Assembly (NCBI GenBank): GCA_947346365.1
Contig: CANAAV010000004.1
Coordinates: 1-64,000 of the forward strand
Origin: an uncultured Flavonifractor sp.
GTDB lineage: Bacteria > Bacillota > Clostridia > Oscillospirales > Oscillospiraceae
DNA length: 64,000 nucleotides
Reading direction: 5' to 3'
In this document: one piece after another, positions 43,908 through 52,361 of the stretch
Layout of the letters: each line of letters begins with the position of its first letter
Position numbering within the stretch: position 1 is the stretch's first letter
Notes under the pieces: model-generated
Told to the model about the DNA's origin: nothing
The model's database searches: none
What the model saw: the letters and a program-made list of their open reading frames with translations, nothing else
Position numbers and translations under genes: made by a program

Positions 43908-45053
43908 TTACACCACAATCCGCTCCAGCCTTGCGCCTAAGCGGCTGAGGATCTCGTTGGAAATGGTGCCCGCCTGTTCCGCCACCTCACACGCGCTGAT
44001 CTCCTGTTCGCCGCATACTCCAATCAATACCGCAGCGTCGCCGGGCGCAACCTCCGGCACGTCTGTGACGTCCACCAAAGTCTGGTCCATACAGACACGC
44101 CCCACAACCGGCGCCCGCCGTCCGTTGAGCAAGGCGCTCCCTACGCCGCAGGACAGGCTGCGGGGCAGTCCGTCCGCGTAGCCGATCGCCAACACCGCAA
44201 GCCGGGTATCCCGCTGGGCGGTAAATTGCAGGTCATATCCCGCCCCCTCTCCCCGGCACAGCCGCTGTACCTGCGCTACCCGTGCTTTGAGGGACAGCAC
44301 AGGACGCAGCTCAAGCGGGCAGTTTTTCGTATCCTCCTTGCTGCTGAGCATACCGTAAAGCGCTATCCCGACCCGCGCATAATCTCCACCCAGCTCCGGA
44401 TAATTCACCACTGCGTAGCTGGAGAGAAGATGCGCCTTAGGACATACGCATCCCCGGCCCCTGAGCGCATCAAGCGCCCTGTAAAACGCCTCCGCCTGGG
44501 CTAATGTAAAAGCCCGGTCCGACCGCGCGGAGGAAGAGCTGGCGCACAGATGAGTAAACGCCCCTGTAACATGGAGATTCTTACAGGCAAAAATTTCCGA
44601 CAGCTTGTCCAGATCATCCCAGCGCTCTCCCAGGCGGTGCATCCCGGTGTCGATTTTAACCTGCACCTCCACCGGCGCTCCACAGCGGTCCAGCTCTTTG
44701 GCATACGTATTCTCAAGTACGGCCTGGGTAAGGCGGAACCGGTGCAGCAGCGAAAACTGCCTGGGGTGCGTATATCCCAGCACCAAAATTTCTCCGGTAA
44801 TGCCGCCCCTGCGCAGCTGCGCCCCCTCCGCAACGGTCGCCACGCAGAACGCGCCGATCCCCATCCGGTTCAGCTCGCGGGCTACCAGCACCGCCCCATG
44901 CCCGTAGGCATTGGCTTTTACCGCCGGCATAAGGGCGCAGCCCGCTGGCAGGCTGTCCCTCAATACCTCCACATTGTGCCGCAGAGCGTCTGTGTCCAGC
45001 TCGATCCAGGCCCGGCCCATGGGGCAGTCCGCCGACCTTTGTATTTCCATCAT
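43908..45053 (-). CDS. vanT: PLP-dependent racemase, alanine racemase family with VanT-type active-site Asn
   Basis: A soluble racemase of about 381 residues. PLP lysine in LMPAVKANAYGHGAVLV, AIGYADGLPRSLSCG with the catalytic tyrosine, and RVCMDQTLVDVTDVP. Near the end the family motif GTIPYE reads AGTISNEILSRLGARL, with Asn (codon 43956-43958) instead of Tyr. VanT serine racemases of vancomycin-resistance operons carry the same change, so serine may be the preferred substrate. It has no membrane domain, unlike VanT. Last gene of the vanG-like operon, starting at the stop of the acyltransferase gene (TGATG). It could also serve as the cell's alanine racemase. Confidence 0.85.
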   Translation of the reverse strand: MMEIQRSADCPMGRAWIELDTDALRHNVEVLRDSLPAGCALMPAVKANAYGHGAVLVARELNRMGIGAFCVATVAEGAQLRRGGITGEILVLGYTHPRQFSLLHRFRLTQAVLENTYAKELDRCGAPVEVQVKIDTGMHRLGERWDDLDKLSEIFACKNLHVTGAFTHLCASSSSARSDRAFTLAQAEAFYRALDALRGRGCVCPKAHLLSSYAVVNYPELGGDYARVGIALYGMLSSKEDTKNCPLELRPVLSLKARVAQVQRLCRGEGAGYDLQFTAQRDTRLAVLAIGYADGLPRSLSCGVGSALLNGRRAPVVGRVCMDQTLVDVTDVPEVAPGDAAVLIGVCGEQEISACEVAEQAGTISNEILSRLGARLERIVV

Positions 45054-45517
45054 CAACGCCCCTTTACAAGGATGCGCGGCGGCGGAGCCACTACGGTGCA
45101 GCCGTCTGGAATGTCACAGTGCACCACTGTCCCGGCGCCGATTTTTACATGGTTTCCAATTCTGACTCCACCGACGATGACCGCTCCCGCTCCAATCAGG
45201 CAGTGGTCCCCAATCTGCGGCGCAATTCTTCCGGCCTCGCCAATGGTCACATTCTGATAAATACAGCAATCTGTCCCAATGCTGGCATAGCGGGAAATAT
45301 AGATCCCGTGCAGCCCATGGGGTAAAAGCGGCGTTCCGCTGATGACCGCTCCGTTTCCGATATATCCGCCATGCCGGTGGGCCATACGGTTTAAAGCAAA
45401 TGTCAGGATGTCCCGCGCCGCCTTACTTTTCGTCTGCTCCCGCCAGCGGAAGCAACGCCAATACCAACTCAGACGGTCGCCTTTGGAATAGTCGGTTAAA
45501 TATGCCCGGACTCCCAT
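45053..45517 (-). CDS. Hexapeptide acyltransferase (serine acetyltransferase-like) in vanG-like operon
   Basis: A product of 154 residues. The C-terminal two thirds form a left-handed beta-helix with isoleucine-led hexapeptide turns (RYASIGTDCCIYQNVTIGEA, IGDHCLIGAGAVIVGGVRIG, NHVKIGAGTVVHCDIPDGC) and the usual acyltransferase end PPPRILVKG. It is nearest to short serine O-acetyltransferase-like (CysE/EpsC) proteins but lacks the long CysE N-terminal domain. The ATG at 45517 overlaps vanXY by 22 bases, and its stop overlaps the racemase start. In VanT proteins a membrane acyltransferase-type domain precedes the racemase. Here a separate soluble acyltransferase takes that position. The acceptor is unknown. 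Confidence 0.78.
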   Translation of the reverse strand: MGVRAYLTDYSKGDRLSWYWRCFRWREQTKSKAARDILTFALNRMAHRHGGYIGNGAVISGTPLLPHGLHGIYISRYASIGTDCCIYQNVTIGEAGRIAPQIGDHCLIGAGAVIVGGVRIGNHVKIGAGTVVHCDIPDGCTVVAPPPRILVKGR

Positions 45518-46074
45518 GCCGCGCTCCCCTCCCCTGCATTCAGCCAATCCAGATATTCCTCCAAAACAAGGCCCAGTTCCCCCATCCGTCTGGCATGGGC
45601 CTGTCCCACATAGCGAAAGTGCCAAGGCTCGTGGGCGATACCGGTGAGGTGCTCCTTTCCCGCCGGATAACGCTCCACAAATCCGAAATCCGCCGCCAGA
45701 GTGCGGAAGCGCTGGCAGACCCCTTCATAGGGAAAGTTTGGACGGATAAAATCCAGAGCCGGCCCGGACAGCCCTAAATCAATGGCAAGGCCGGTCTGGT
45801 GCTCACTATGGCCAGGGCGGGCCACATATTGCCGGGTAAATGTTTCGCCGTTTTCCGCCATAGACCTTCGGTAAATCTCTTCCTGTTCCTCAAACGAACG
45901 CCAGCCGCTCACCGGAGTGATAAAGCGCCAGCCGTCCACCTTTTCCATCAGCGCCCCCAAACCCAGGGCGGCCTGCCGTTCCAGCATGACCTCACTGCCG
46001 GCGCAGACTGCAAGCAGCTCCGGCCGCTCTTCTGGGCAGGCGTGGCTGCCGTTAACCAGCACCAGCGGGTTCAC
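45496..46074 (-). CDS. vanXY: VanXY/VanY-like D,D-peptidase
   Basis: A 192-residue zinc D,D-peptidase. Substrate-pocket region WRFITPVSGWRSFEEQEEIY, then zinc motif GHSEHQTGLAIDLG (His, Asp), then the general-base/ligand motif LTGIAHEPWHFRYVGQAHA. The overall sequence follows VanXY from D-Ala-D-Ser resistance operons, which removes the terminal D-Ala of normal precursors. There is no signal peptide or membrane helix, fitting a cytosolic VanXY rather than membrane-anchored VanY. Start overlaps the ligase stop by ATGA. Confidence 0.88.
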   Translation of the reverse strand: MNPLVLVNGSHACPEERPELLAVCAGSEVMLERQAALGLGALMEKVDGWRFITPVSGWRSFEEQEEIYRRSMAENGETFTRQYVARPGHSEHQTGLAIDLGLSGPALDFIRPNFPYEGVCQRFRTLAADFGFVERYPAGKEHLTGIAHEPWHFRYVGQAHARRMGELGLVLEEYLDWLNAGEGSAAWESGHI

Positions 46075-47120
46075 GGTTCCACCGCCAGCTCAATGACGCG
46101 GGTGAGCATCTGTTCAAACGACAGCCCTGAGGCCTTCATCATACTGGGATAGCGGCTGTGGGCTGTAAAGCCGGGAATGGTGTTGACCTCGTTAAACACA
46201 ATTCTGCCACCCTCCTCTAAAAACAGATCCACCCGCGCAAATCCCCGGCAGTCCAGCGCCCGGTAAACCTTTTGGGCCGCCTCCTTAACCTCCCGAGCCT
46301 TGTCCGGTGGAATACGGGCGGGGACATGGATGGCGGAGGTTTTTAGAGTGTACTTCTCCGCAAAGTCAAAAAAATCTCCTGACAATTCGATCTCATCCAG
46401 CTCTCCTACCGTCAGCTCATCGTTTCCCAAAATCGCGCACCCGGTCTCAAAGCCGGAAATGCACTCCTCCAAGATGACCCGTTCGTCATATTGAAAGGCT
46501 AAACGCAGGGCGGGGAGCAGTTCCGTCCGGCCCTTTACCTTGGTAATCCCATAAGAAGATCCTGCCCTGACCGGCTTTACAAACACAGGATACCCCAGCT
46601 CCTCCGCCTGTGCCAAGACCTGCTGCACATCTGCTCCCCTCTTTACCACAAAGGATGCCGGGACCGCTACTCCGGCAGCTTGAGCCAGTTTATGGGCCCG
46701 GTCCTTATCCATGCACAAAGCCGACGCCAGCACACCGCACCCCACAACCGGGATTCCCGCCAGCTCAAACAGCCCCTGCACCGTGCCGTCCTCGCCGTTT
46801 TTGCCATGGAGAACGGGAAACGCCGCATCAAGCCGGATCGTCTCCACCCCGCCGGGCCCCACAACCAGCAGCCCATGCGTGCCGCGGCTGGGCGAAACCG
46901 CCGCCGGTACGCAGTCATCAGAGCCGCACCAGACATCCTCCAAAATTTTGGAGAACGCCCCTGTGTAATAAAACCAGTCCCCCTCCCGAGAGATCCCGAT
47001 TGGAATAGGCGTATATTTTTCCTGGTCTATATGGCTGAGCACCGCGTGGGCGGACTCCAGCGACACGCCGTATTCCGCAGAGCAGCCGCCGAATAAAACG
47101 GCAATTGCACACTTTTTCAT
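46071..47120 (-). CDS. vanG: VanG-like D-Ala--D-Ser (or D-Ala) ligase
   Basis: A 349-residue ATP-grasp ligase. Start AVLFGGCSAEYGVSLESAHA, FPVLHGKNGEDGTVQGLFEL, SALCMDKDRAHKLAQAAGV, FVKPVRAGSSYGITKVKGR, and NEVNTIPGFTAHSRYPSMMK. In the substrate loop FDFAEKYTLKTSAIHVPARI matches VanG-type (D-Ser) ligases rather than VanA/VanB (D-Lac) loops. It makes the dipeptide that MurF adds to cell-wall precursors. First gene of a four-gene overlapping operon (ligase, VanXY, acyltransferase, racemase). No VanRS-type regulators are adjacent. It might also act as the cell's ordinary ligase. Confidence 0.9.
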   Translation of the reverse strand: MKKCAIAVLFGGCSAEYGVSLESAHAVLSHIDQEKYTPIPIGISREGDWFYYTGAFSKILEDVWCGSDDCVPAAVSPSRGTHGLLVVGPGGVETIRLDAAFPVLHGKNGEDGTVQGLFELAGIPVVGCGVLASALCMDKDRAHKLAQAAGVAVPASFVVKRGADVQQVLAQAEELGYPVFVKPVRAGSSYGITKVKGRTELLPALRLAFQYDERVILEECISGFETGCAILGNDELTVGELDEIELSGDFFDFAEKYTLKTSAIHVPARIPPDKAREVKEAAQKVYRALDCRGFARVDLFLEEGGRIVFNEVNTIPGFTAHSRYPSMMKASGLSFEQMLTRVIELAVEP

Positions 47121-47193
47121 CCTGAGCTCCTTTCTGTCAAAAAACCGCTTGTCCGTAGTATCTCTATGATACCAAGGGCAGGCGGCCGGCGTT

Positions 47194-47222
47194 TTAATAT
47201 TTTGCTCTTTTTCGTCTTACAA
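47194..47222 (-). promoter_or_regulatory. vanG: Candidate promoter of the vanG-like operon
   Basis: TTGTAA (47217-47222) and TATTAA (47194-47199) with a 17-base spacer on the minus strand, about 75 bases before the ligase ATG. Also in the leader, GTATC-ATAGA-GATAC forms a small inverted repeat (about 47161-47176). Confidence 0.45.
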
Positions 47223-47319
47223 AATCCTTAACAAATACTTGCTATTTTTCCTGCGCCCGTTTCCACGGCACCACCTTCCCCTTTGCCGCATAGACTGGAG
47301 CGAAAAGGAGGCGTATACT

Positions 47320-47709
47320 TTGGCATCCATCGGAACGCTCATCACCCGCGTCTACACATCCCGCGCTGAAATCCCCGTACAGGGGGCCACAGTAGCACTC
47401 ACCCAAAAGGCCGCCGCCGGACGGCACACTCTGCTGGCGACCCGTGTTTCCAACTCCAGCGGAAAGACCTCCCCTATTCAGATTGACACTCCCAATCTCA
47501 GCGCCGGCCTAAGTCCCGGCACTCAAACTCCTTTCGCCCTGGTAGATCTCTGGGTCGAAGCGCCCGGTTATGAAATTCTGACCGTCCAGGATATCCAGGT
47601 ATTCCCAAATGTAGAGACCGTTCAGGAGCTGGAGCTGATCCCCCTGCCCGAGATGGCAATTCCCGGTTCCCGGAGCGAGCAGGTGCAGATTACTCCGCAA
47701 AACCTGTGA
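47320..47709 (+). CDS. Carboxypeptidase-regulatory-like (beta-sandwich) protein, 129 aa
   Basis: A TTG start at 47320 follows AAAAGGAGG. The product reads LASIGTLITRVYTSRAEIPV, then VALVDLWVEAPGYEILTVQD-like strands (in the sequence FALVDLWVEAPGYE), ending QVQITPQNL. The pattern is that of a carboxypeptidase-regulatory-like beta sandwich found before spore- and wall-associated peptidoglycan-binding genes in Clostridia. No signal peptide is seen. It precedes the SpoIID-domain gene by 12 bases, so a shared role in the spore wall is likely but not shown. Confidence 0.7.
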   Translation: MASIGTLITRVYTSRAEIPVQGATVALTQKAAAGRHTLLATRVSNSSGKTSPIQIDTPNLSAGLSPGTQTPFALVDLWVEAPGYEILTVQDIQVFPNVETVQELELIPLPEMAIPGSRSEQVQITPQNL

Positions 47710-47721
47710 GGAGGAATCGCC

Positions 47722-48930
47722 ATGCCCCCAATCGTTACCCCATACATACCCCAATTTATCACCGTGCATATGGGTCCCCCGGATTCCGACGCGGAAAATG
47801 TCACGGTCTCTTTCCCAGATTACGTAAAAAACGTGGCCTCCAGCGAGATCTACCCTACCTGGGAGCCTGCCGCTATTCGCGCCAATGTGCTGGCAATCAT
47901 CTCGTTTGCCCTCAACCGGGTGTATACCGAGTATTACACCAGCCGGGGCTATCCCTTCCAAATCACCGCCAGCACCGCCTATGACCAAAAATTTATTAAA
48001 GGCCGCAATATCTTTGACAATGTGGAGCGCATTGTGGACGACATTTTCAACAACTATATCCGGCATACCGGCTTTGTAGAGCCCCTGGCCGCAAAATTCT
48101 GCAATGGTACCACTACTACCTGTGACGGCCTCTCCCAGTGGGGCAGTCAGTCCCTGGCCGAGCAGGGGTATAATTCTATTGAAATCCTGCGCAATTACTA
48201 CGGCAATGACATTGAGATTGTCACCGGCGCCCCGGTTATGGGACTTCAGACCTCCTACCCAGGCAGTCCGCTGCGGCTGGGAGACCGGGGAGAACACGTG
48301 GTTCAGCTGCAAGTCATGCTCAACCGCATTTCCCGAGATTACCCTGCAATTCCAAAAATCCCCGTTGCGGACGGCGTATTTGACCCGCCCACCGAGCGGG
48401 CGGTGCGGCGTTTTCAAGAGATTTTCAATCTTTCCCCCGACGGCGTGGTCGGCAGCGCTACCTGGTATAAGATGGTCTACCTCTACGTAGGCATTATGGA
48501 CCTGGCGGAGCTCATCAGCGAAGGCCAGACGTTCTATCAGGTCCAGCTCAACCTGTCCCGCCCTATCTCCCTGGGGGACAGCGGCGACCGCGTGCGGCTG
48601 CTGCAATACATTTTATCCGTAGTTGCTACGTTTTACAATAACATCCCCATGGTATCCATTGACGGCACATTTGGAGACGTCACCAGCCGCTCAGTTCAGG
48701 CAGTCCAGCAGATGGCCGGGCTGCCCCAGAGCGGACAGGTGGACGCCGCCACCTGGGAGGTGCTCTACCGGCTCTACGCCGGTATTACCGACACTATGGC
48801 CGAATATTCCAACGTCATCCCAGAGCCCTTCCGGCCGGATATTGACGATACGCTTTCCTCCAGCGTCACCCAATTTCCCGGCCGCAATCTGTCTCTGGGC
48901 GCCCGAGACGCTGTGGGAGGTGAAGTATGA
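47722..48930 (+). CDS. SpoIID-like domain plus two peptidoglycan-binding domains
   Basis: A product of 402 residues. Residues ~1-165 contain a SpoIID/LytB-type region: VASSEIYPTWEPAAIRANVL, TASTAYDQKFIKGR and KFCNGTTTTCDGLSQWGSQS followed by QGYNSIEILRNYYGNDIEIV. Two PG_binding_1 repeats follow (about 182-255, LRLGDRGEHVVQLQVMLNRI; about 275-355, ISLGDSGDRVRLLQYILSVV). SpoIID cleaves denuded glycan during engulfment. In this version the same C-x-x-x-x-C-D-GLSQWG motif is present. No signal peptide is seen. The ATGA overlap with the next gene makes it part of an operon of three. Confidence 0.8.
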   Translation: MPPIVTPYIPQFITVHMGPPDSDAENVTVSFPDYVKNVASSEIYPTWEPAAIRANVLAIISFALNRVYTEYYTSRGYPFQITASTAYDQKFIKGRNIFDNVERIVDDIFNNYIRHTGFVEPLAAKFCNGTTTTCDGLSQWGSQSLAEQGYNSIEILRNYYGNDIEIVTGAPVMGLQTSYPGSPLRLGDRGEHVVQLQVMLNRISRDYPAIPKIPVADGVFDPPTERAVRRFQEIFNLSPDGVVGSATWYKMVYLYVGIMDLAELISEGQTFYQVQLNLSRPISLGDSGDRVRLLQYILSVVATFYNNIPMVSIDGTFGDVTSRSVQAVQQMAGLPQSGQVDAATWEVLYRLYAGITDTMAEYSNVIPEPFRPDIDDTLSSSVTQFPGRNLSLGARDAVGGEV

Positions 48931-49505
48931 TGTGCCCCTTGCCGTTAACCGCCGGCCCGAACGGCCACTCTGTTTCTGATTTGCAGACGATGCTGCGGGT
49001 CATCTCCTTCCGGCACCCCTGGATGCCCCGTCTGGTGCCCGACGGTATATTTGGAGAACAAACTCTGGAAGCTGTCATGCTCTTTCAGCGCGAACTCTTC
49101 CCGCCCGTCACCGGCGTGGTGGACAACGCCGTGTGGGACGCCATTGTAGACGTCTACCAGCACTGCTGCTCCGCCCTCTCTCCCCCGCTGCCCTGCTGCG
49201 GCTACCCTTCCCGGGATTACACCATCTCTCCGGGGGAAAGCTGCGCCCATCTGGGTTTAATCCAGGCCATGTTCATGGCTTTGGCCCACATACTGGTCGG
49301 GCTACAGGAAACCGCAGATTTCGGCACCATGGACGATGCCACTGTCCAAAATATCCGCTGGATTCAGCGTCAAAATCAGGCGGAGGAAACCGGGGTTATT
49401 GACCATTCCGTCTGGGACACTCTGGCCCGCCTGTACGCCGTTTTCGTCACCTATGCCCAAACCGCTTCCCTTTCCCGCCCTGAGCTCTTCTCTTCAAACC
49501 CTTGA
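48927..49505 (+). CDS. Peptidoglycan-binding-domain protein, 192 aa
   Basis: Two PG_binding_1-type repeats (about 10-75: GHSVSDLQTMLRVISFRHPW, DGIFGEQTLEAVMLFQRELF; about 100-175: AMFMALAHILVGLQETADFG, ATVQNIRWIQRQNQAEETGV) joined by a Cys-rich stretch (HCCSALSPPLPCCGYPS, about 78-94). No catalytic domain or signal peptide. Overlaps the SpoIID-like gene by ATGA, so the two are probably made together and bind the same wall. Confidence 0.75.
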   Translation: MMCPLPLTAGPNGHSVSDLQTMLRVISFRHPWMPRLVPDGIFGEQTLEAVMLFQRELFPPVTGVVDNAVWDAIVDVYQHCCSALSPPLPCCGYPSRDYTISPGESCAHLGLIQAMFMALAHILVGLQETADFGTMDDATVQNIRWIQRQNQAEETGVIDHSVWDTLARLYAVFVTYAQTASLSRPELFSSNP

Positions 49506-49513
49506 CTTGCAGC

Positions 49514-49551
49514 AAAAATGGCCCGCCTTCTTACGAGGCGGGCCATTTTTT
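49514..49551. terminator. Bidirectional terminator between convergent operons
   Basis: AAAATGGCCCGCC and GGCGGGCCATTTT form a 13-pair stem with a nine-base loop, with A5 on the left and T6 on the right, so it works both ways. It ends the rightward peptidoglycan-binding operon and the leftward his operon. Confidence 0.95.
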
Positions 49552-49605
49552 ATCCGGGCGAAAAATCTCTCGCCGCTGCGTATATTGCCGATGTTCAAAG
49601 AAGAC

Positions 49606-49935
49606 CTATGTCTCCCGGTCAACCCGCTTCATCTGCTTCAGATTGCCGATTTTCTGGCTGCGGCGGGAGAGCTCCTCCAGTACTGCGTCCAGAGGAATTT
49701 CCTGCTCCGCCATCATCACCATCAGATGATACACAAGATCGGAAATCTCCCCTACCGTCTCCTTCTGCCTGCCATTTTTAGCGGCAATTACCGTCTCTGC
49801 GCACTCCTCGCCCACTTTTTTTAAGATTTTATCCAGGCCCTGGGCAAAAAGATAGCAGGTATAAGAGCCCTCCTGCGGTTCCGCCCGGCGCTGTAAAATC
49901 ACCCGGTACAGGTCCTGCAGCACTTGATCGTTCAT
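49606..49935 (-). CDS. hisE: Phosphoribosyl-ATP diphosphatase
   Basis: HisE hydrolyses phosphoribosyl-ATP to phosphoribosyl-AMP in histidine synthesis. A product of 109 residues from the ATG at 49935: LQDLYRVILQRRAEPQEGSY, KILKKVGEECAETVIAAKNG and GEISDLVYHLMVMMAEQEI, the MazG-type EExxE...D metal site. It overlaps hisI by ATGA and ends the operon before the terminator. Confidence 0.95.
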   Translation of the reverse strand: MNDQVLQDLYRVILQRRAEPQEGSYTCYLFAQGLDKILKKVGEECAETVIAAKNGRQKETVGEISDLVYHLMVMMAEQEIPLDAVLEELSRRSQKIGNLKQMKRVDRET

Positions 49936-50264
49936 ATCTTCTCCTCCATAACCGTATTGAAAAAGCAGGAACGGCGCCCCGTATGGCATGTGGGCCCATC
50001 CGGTTTGCAGAAATACAGCAGGGTATCCGTGTCGCAATCCGTCATCACCCGCTTCACATGCAGAAAATTTCCAGAGGTTTCCCCCTTATTCCACAGCTCC
50101 CGGCGGCTGCGGCTCCAAAACCAGGCGGTTCCGGTTTCCAGGGTAAGCTCTACCGCCCGCCGGTTGGTAAAGCCCAGCATCAGCACCTCCAGAGTATCCG
50201 CCTCCTGAATGATGACCGGAATCAGATCTGATTTTTGAAAGAGCAGCTCCAAATCAAAGGCCAT
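49932..50264 (-). CDS. hisI: Phosphoribosyl-AMP cyclohydrolase
   Basis: HisI opens the adenine ring of phosphoribosyl-AMP. A product of 110 residues with MLGFTNRRAVELTLETGTAW, WSRSRRELWNKGETSGNF, DCDTDTLLYFCKPDGPTCHT, the last giving the metal-binding Asp and Cys residues. The ATG at 50264 follows GTGAGG. HisE is a separate gene here, not fused. Confidence 0.96.
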   Translation of the reverse strand: MAFDLELLFQKSDLIPVIIQEADTLEVLMLGFTNRRAVELTLETGTAWFWSRSRRELWNKGETSGNFLHVKRVMTDCDTDTLLYFCKPDGPTCHTGRRSCFFNTVMEEKI

Positions 50265-50269
50265 CCCAA

Positions 50270-51025
50270 TCACCTCACCGGAATACCGCGCGTACGCAGG
50301 AAGTCTTTTACCTGGGGCACCGTCAGCTCTCCAAAGTGGAACAAAGACGCCGCAAGGGCCGCGTCGCAGCCGGTCTGCTCAAAGACCTGAGCAAAGTCCT
50401 CCAGACTGCCGCAGCCGCCGGAGGCGATTACCGGGACGGAGACCGCCTCTGCCACCGTGCGCGTCATCGCCAGGTCAAAGCCCATCTTGGTGCCGTCGGC
50501 GTCCATAGAAGTCAGCAAAATCTCCCCTGCCCCCAGCTCCTGGCCACGGCGGGCCCATTGAACGGCATCAAGCCCTGTGGGCTTCCGCCCGCCGGCGGTA
50601 ACGACCTCATAACATCCGTCGCCCCGGCTGCGGGCGTCAATGGCCAGCACCACGCACTGAGAGCCAAACCGCTCTGCCGCCCGCGCAATCAGGCTGGGAT
50701 CGGCCACAGCGGCGGAATTGACAGAGATTTTGTCCGCTCCCGCCCGCAGCAGCCGCCGGAAATCCTCCAGCGTGCGGATGCCGCCGCCCACAGTCAGAGG
50801 AACAAATACCTCCGCCGCAGTGCGCTCCACCACATCCGCCACCGTATCTCTCCCGTCGCTGGTGGCGGTGATATCTAAAAAGACAATTTCGTCCGCCCCC
50901 TGCCTAGAGTAGAATTTCGCCAGCTCTACCGGATCTCCGGCATCTCGGATATTCACAAAATGAACGCCCTTTACCACCCGTCCGTCCCGCACATCCAGGC
51001 AGGGGATAACCCGTTTGGCTAACAC
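50270..51025 (-). CDS. hisF: Imidazole glycerol phosphate synthase, cyclase subunit
   Basis: HisF forms imidazole glycerol phosphate and AICAR with ammonia from HisH. A 251-residue TIM barrel: [20 protein letters not shown] with the first catalytic Asp, [36 protein letters not shown] with the second catalytic Asp, [20 protein letters not shown]. Starts with GTG, overlapping hisA by seven bases. Confidence 0.97.
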   Translation of the reverse strand: MLAKRVIPCLDVRDGRVVKGVHFVNIRDAGDPVELAKFYSRQGADEIVFLDITATSDGRDTVADVVERTAAEVFVPLTVGGGIRTLEDFRRLLRAGADKISVNSAAVADPSLIARAAERFGSQCVVLAIDARSRGDGCYEVVTAGGRKPTGLDAVQWARRGQELGAGEILLTSMDADGTKMGFDLAMTRTVAEAVSVPVIASGGCGSLEDFAQVFEQTGCDAALAASLFHFGELTVPQVKDFLRTRGIPVR

Positions 51026-51741
51026 TGCTCTCCAGCCTCCTTCACCGCTAAAGGTAAATCCACCGCCCCGGCATAATAGGCTTTACCAACAATAGCTCCA
51101 TAGAGGCCCATCGCTGCCAAATTCCGAATGTCCTCATTGCAGGAAACCCCGCCGGAGGCCACAATCTGCCCGCTGTAAACCTTTTGAAGGGCTTCCAGCC
51201 GCTCCAGAGAAGGGCCGGAAAGCATCCCATCTGTAGCAATATCTGTAAAAATAATAACCTTTACACCTATGCCGCCCATCTGCCGCGCAAATTCCAGATA
51301 GTCCAGCCCGGATGACCGCTCCCATCCGGCGGTCTTAACCACACCGTTCAGCGCGTCAATCCCTACGGCAATCCGCTCCCCATACCGCTCTACAGCGGCG
51401 CGGACAAAGATTGGATCACTGACGGCGGCAGAGCCAATCACTGCCCGGTACACCCCCAGAGAAAAGACCTCTTCCAGATCCGCCATAGACCGGATGCCAC
51501 CGCCCAGCTCCACCCGCAGTCCGGAGGACTCCGTCACAACCCGGACTATTCCGCCGTTTTTCCGTACGCCATTCCGCGCTCCGTCCAGGTCCACCATGTG
51601 GATGTAGCGGGTGCCCGCCGCGGCAAAGGCGCCTGCCGCGGCCACAGGATCCGCACAGACCTGGTGCGCCGTATGAAATTCCCCTTTGTAAAGCCGTACT
51701 GCTTTACCGTCTTTCAAGTCAATGGCCGGCAGCAAAATCAT
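51019..51741 (-). CDS. hisA: ProFAR isomerase
   Basis: HisA isomerises N'-[(5'-phosphoribosyl)formimino]-AICAR ribonucleotide. A 240-residue TIM barrel with [20 protein letters not shown] (catalytic Asp), [35 protein letters not shown] and [20 protein letters not shown]. Overlaps hisH by ATGA. Confidence 0.96.
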   Translation of the reverse strand: MILLPAIDLKDGKAVRLYKGEFHTAHQVCADPVAAAGAFAAAGTRYIHMVDLDGARNGVRKNGGIVRVVTESSGLRVELGGGIRSMADLEEVFSLGVYRAVIGSAAVSDPIFVRAAVERYGERIAVGIDALNGVVKTAGWERSSGLDYLEFARQMGGIGVKVIIFTDIATDGMLSGPSLERLEALQKVYSGQIVASGGVSCNEDIRNLAAMGLYGAIVGKAYYAGAVDLPLAVKEAGEQC

Positions 51742-52346
51742 CGGTTCAGCCCTCCGAAATTCCGTAAAATTTGTAACCCTGTTTCGCCGCTCTTCTCCGG
51801 ATGGAACTGGCAGCCATACACATTTCCTCTGCCCACCGCCGCCGTAACCGGCGCGCCGTACTCTGTCAGGGCCAGCACATCGGCGGGGTCATCGGCGATA
51901 GCGCAGTAGCTGTGGACAAAATAGACACAGCTCCCCTCCTCCACCCCTGCAAAAAGCGGCGAGGGGTTGGGAAAAGTCAGGCTGTTCCAGCCGATGTGGG
52001 GGAGTTTATTCTCAGTTCGGATTCGCTCTATCCTCCCTCCGACAAGTCCTAACCCTTTACAGTTTCGAATCTCCTCGCCTGCGTCAAAGAGAAGCTGCAT
52101 CCCCAAGCAGATACCTAAGACAGGCTTCCGTTTCGCCTGATTTAAAAGCGCCCGGTCCAAACCCAGCCCGTGCAGGCGCTCTGCCGCGTCGGGAAAAGCC
52201 CCCACACCGGGCAGAATGATGGAATTCGCCCGCTCTAATTCCCGCTCATCGCTGGTAATGCGCGTCTCCAGCCCCAGATATCCCATGGCGTTGGTAATGC
52301 TTTTCAGGTTTCCCACGCCATAGTCTACAACGGCTGTATAGCCCAT
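51738..52346 (-). CDS. hisH: Imidazole glycerol phosphate synthase, glutaminase subunit
   Basis: HisH supplies ammonia from glutamine to HisF. A 202-residue class I amidotransferase: VVDYGVGNLKSITNAM, ILPGVGAFPDAAERL, nucleophile Cys in PVLGICLGMQLLFDAGEE, and the His-Glu pair in NVYGCQFHPEKSGETGLQIL. It lies 15 bases after the GNAT gene. Confidence 0.97.
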   Translation of the reverse strand: MGYTAVVDYGVGNLKSITNAMGYLGLETRITSDERELERANSIILPGVGAFPDAAERLHGLGLDRALLNQAKRKPVLGICLGMQLLFDAGEEIRNCKGLGLVGGRIERIRTENKLPHIGWNSLTFPNPSPLFAGVEEGSCVYFVHSYCAIADDPADVLALTEYGAPVTAAVGRGNVYGCQFHPEKSGETGLQILRNFGGLNR

Positions 52347-52361
52347 CTCTCTTCCCCCCTG

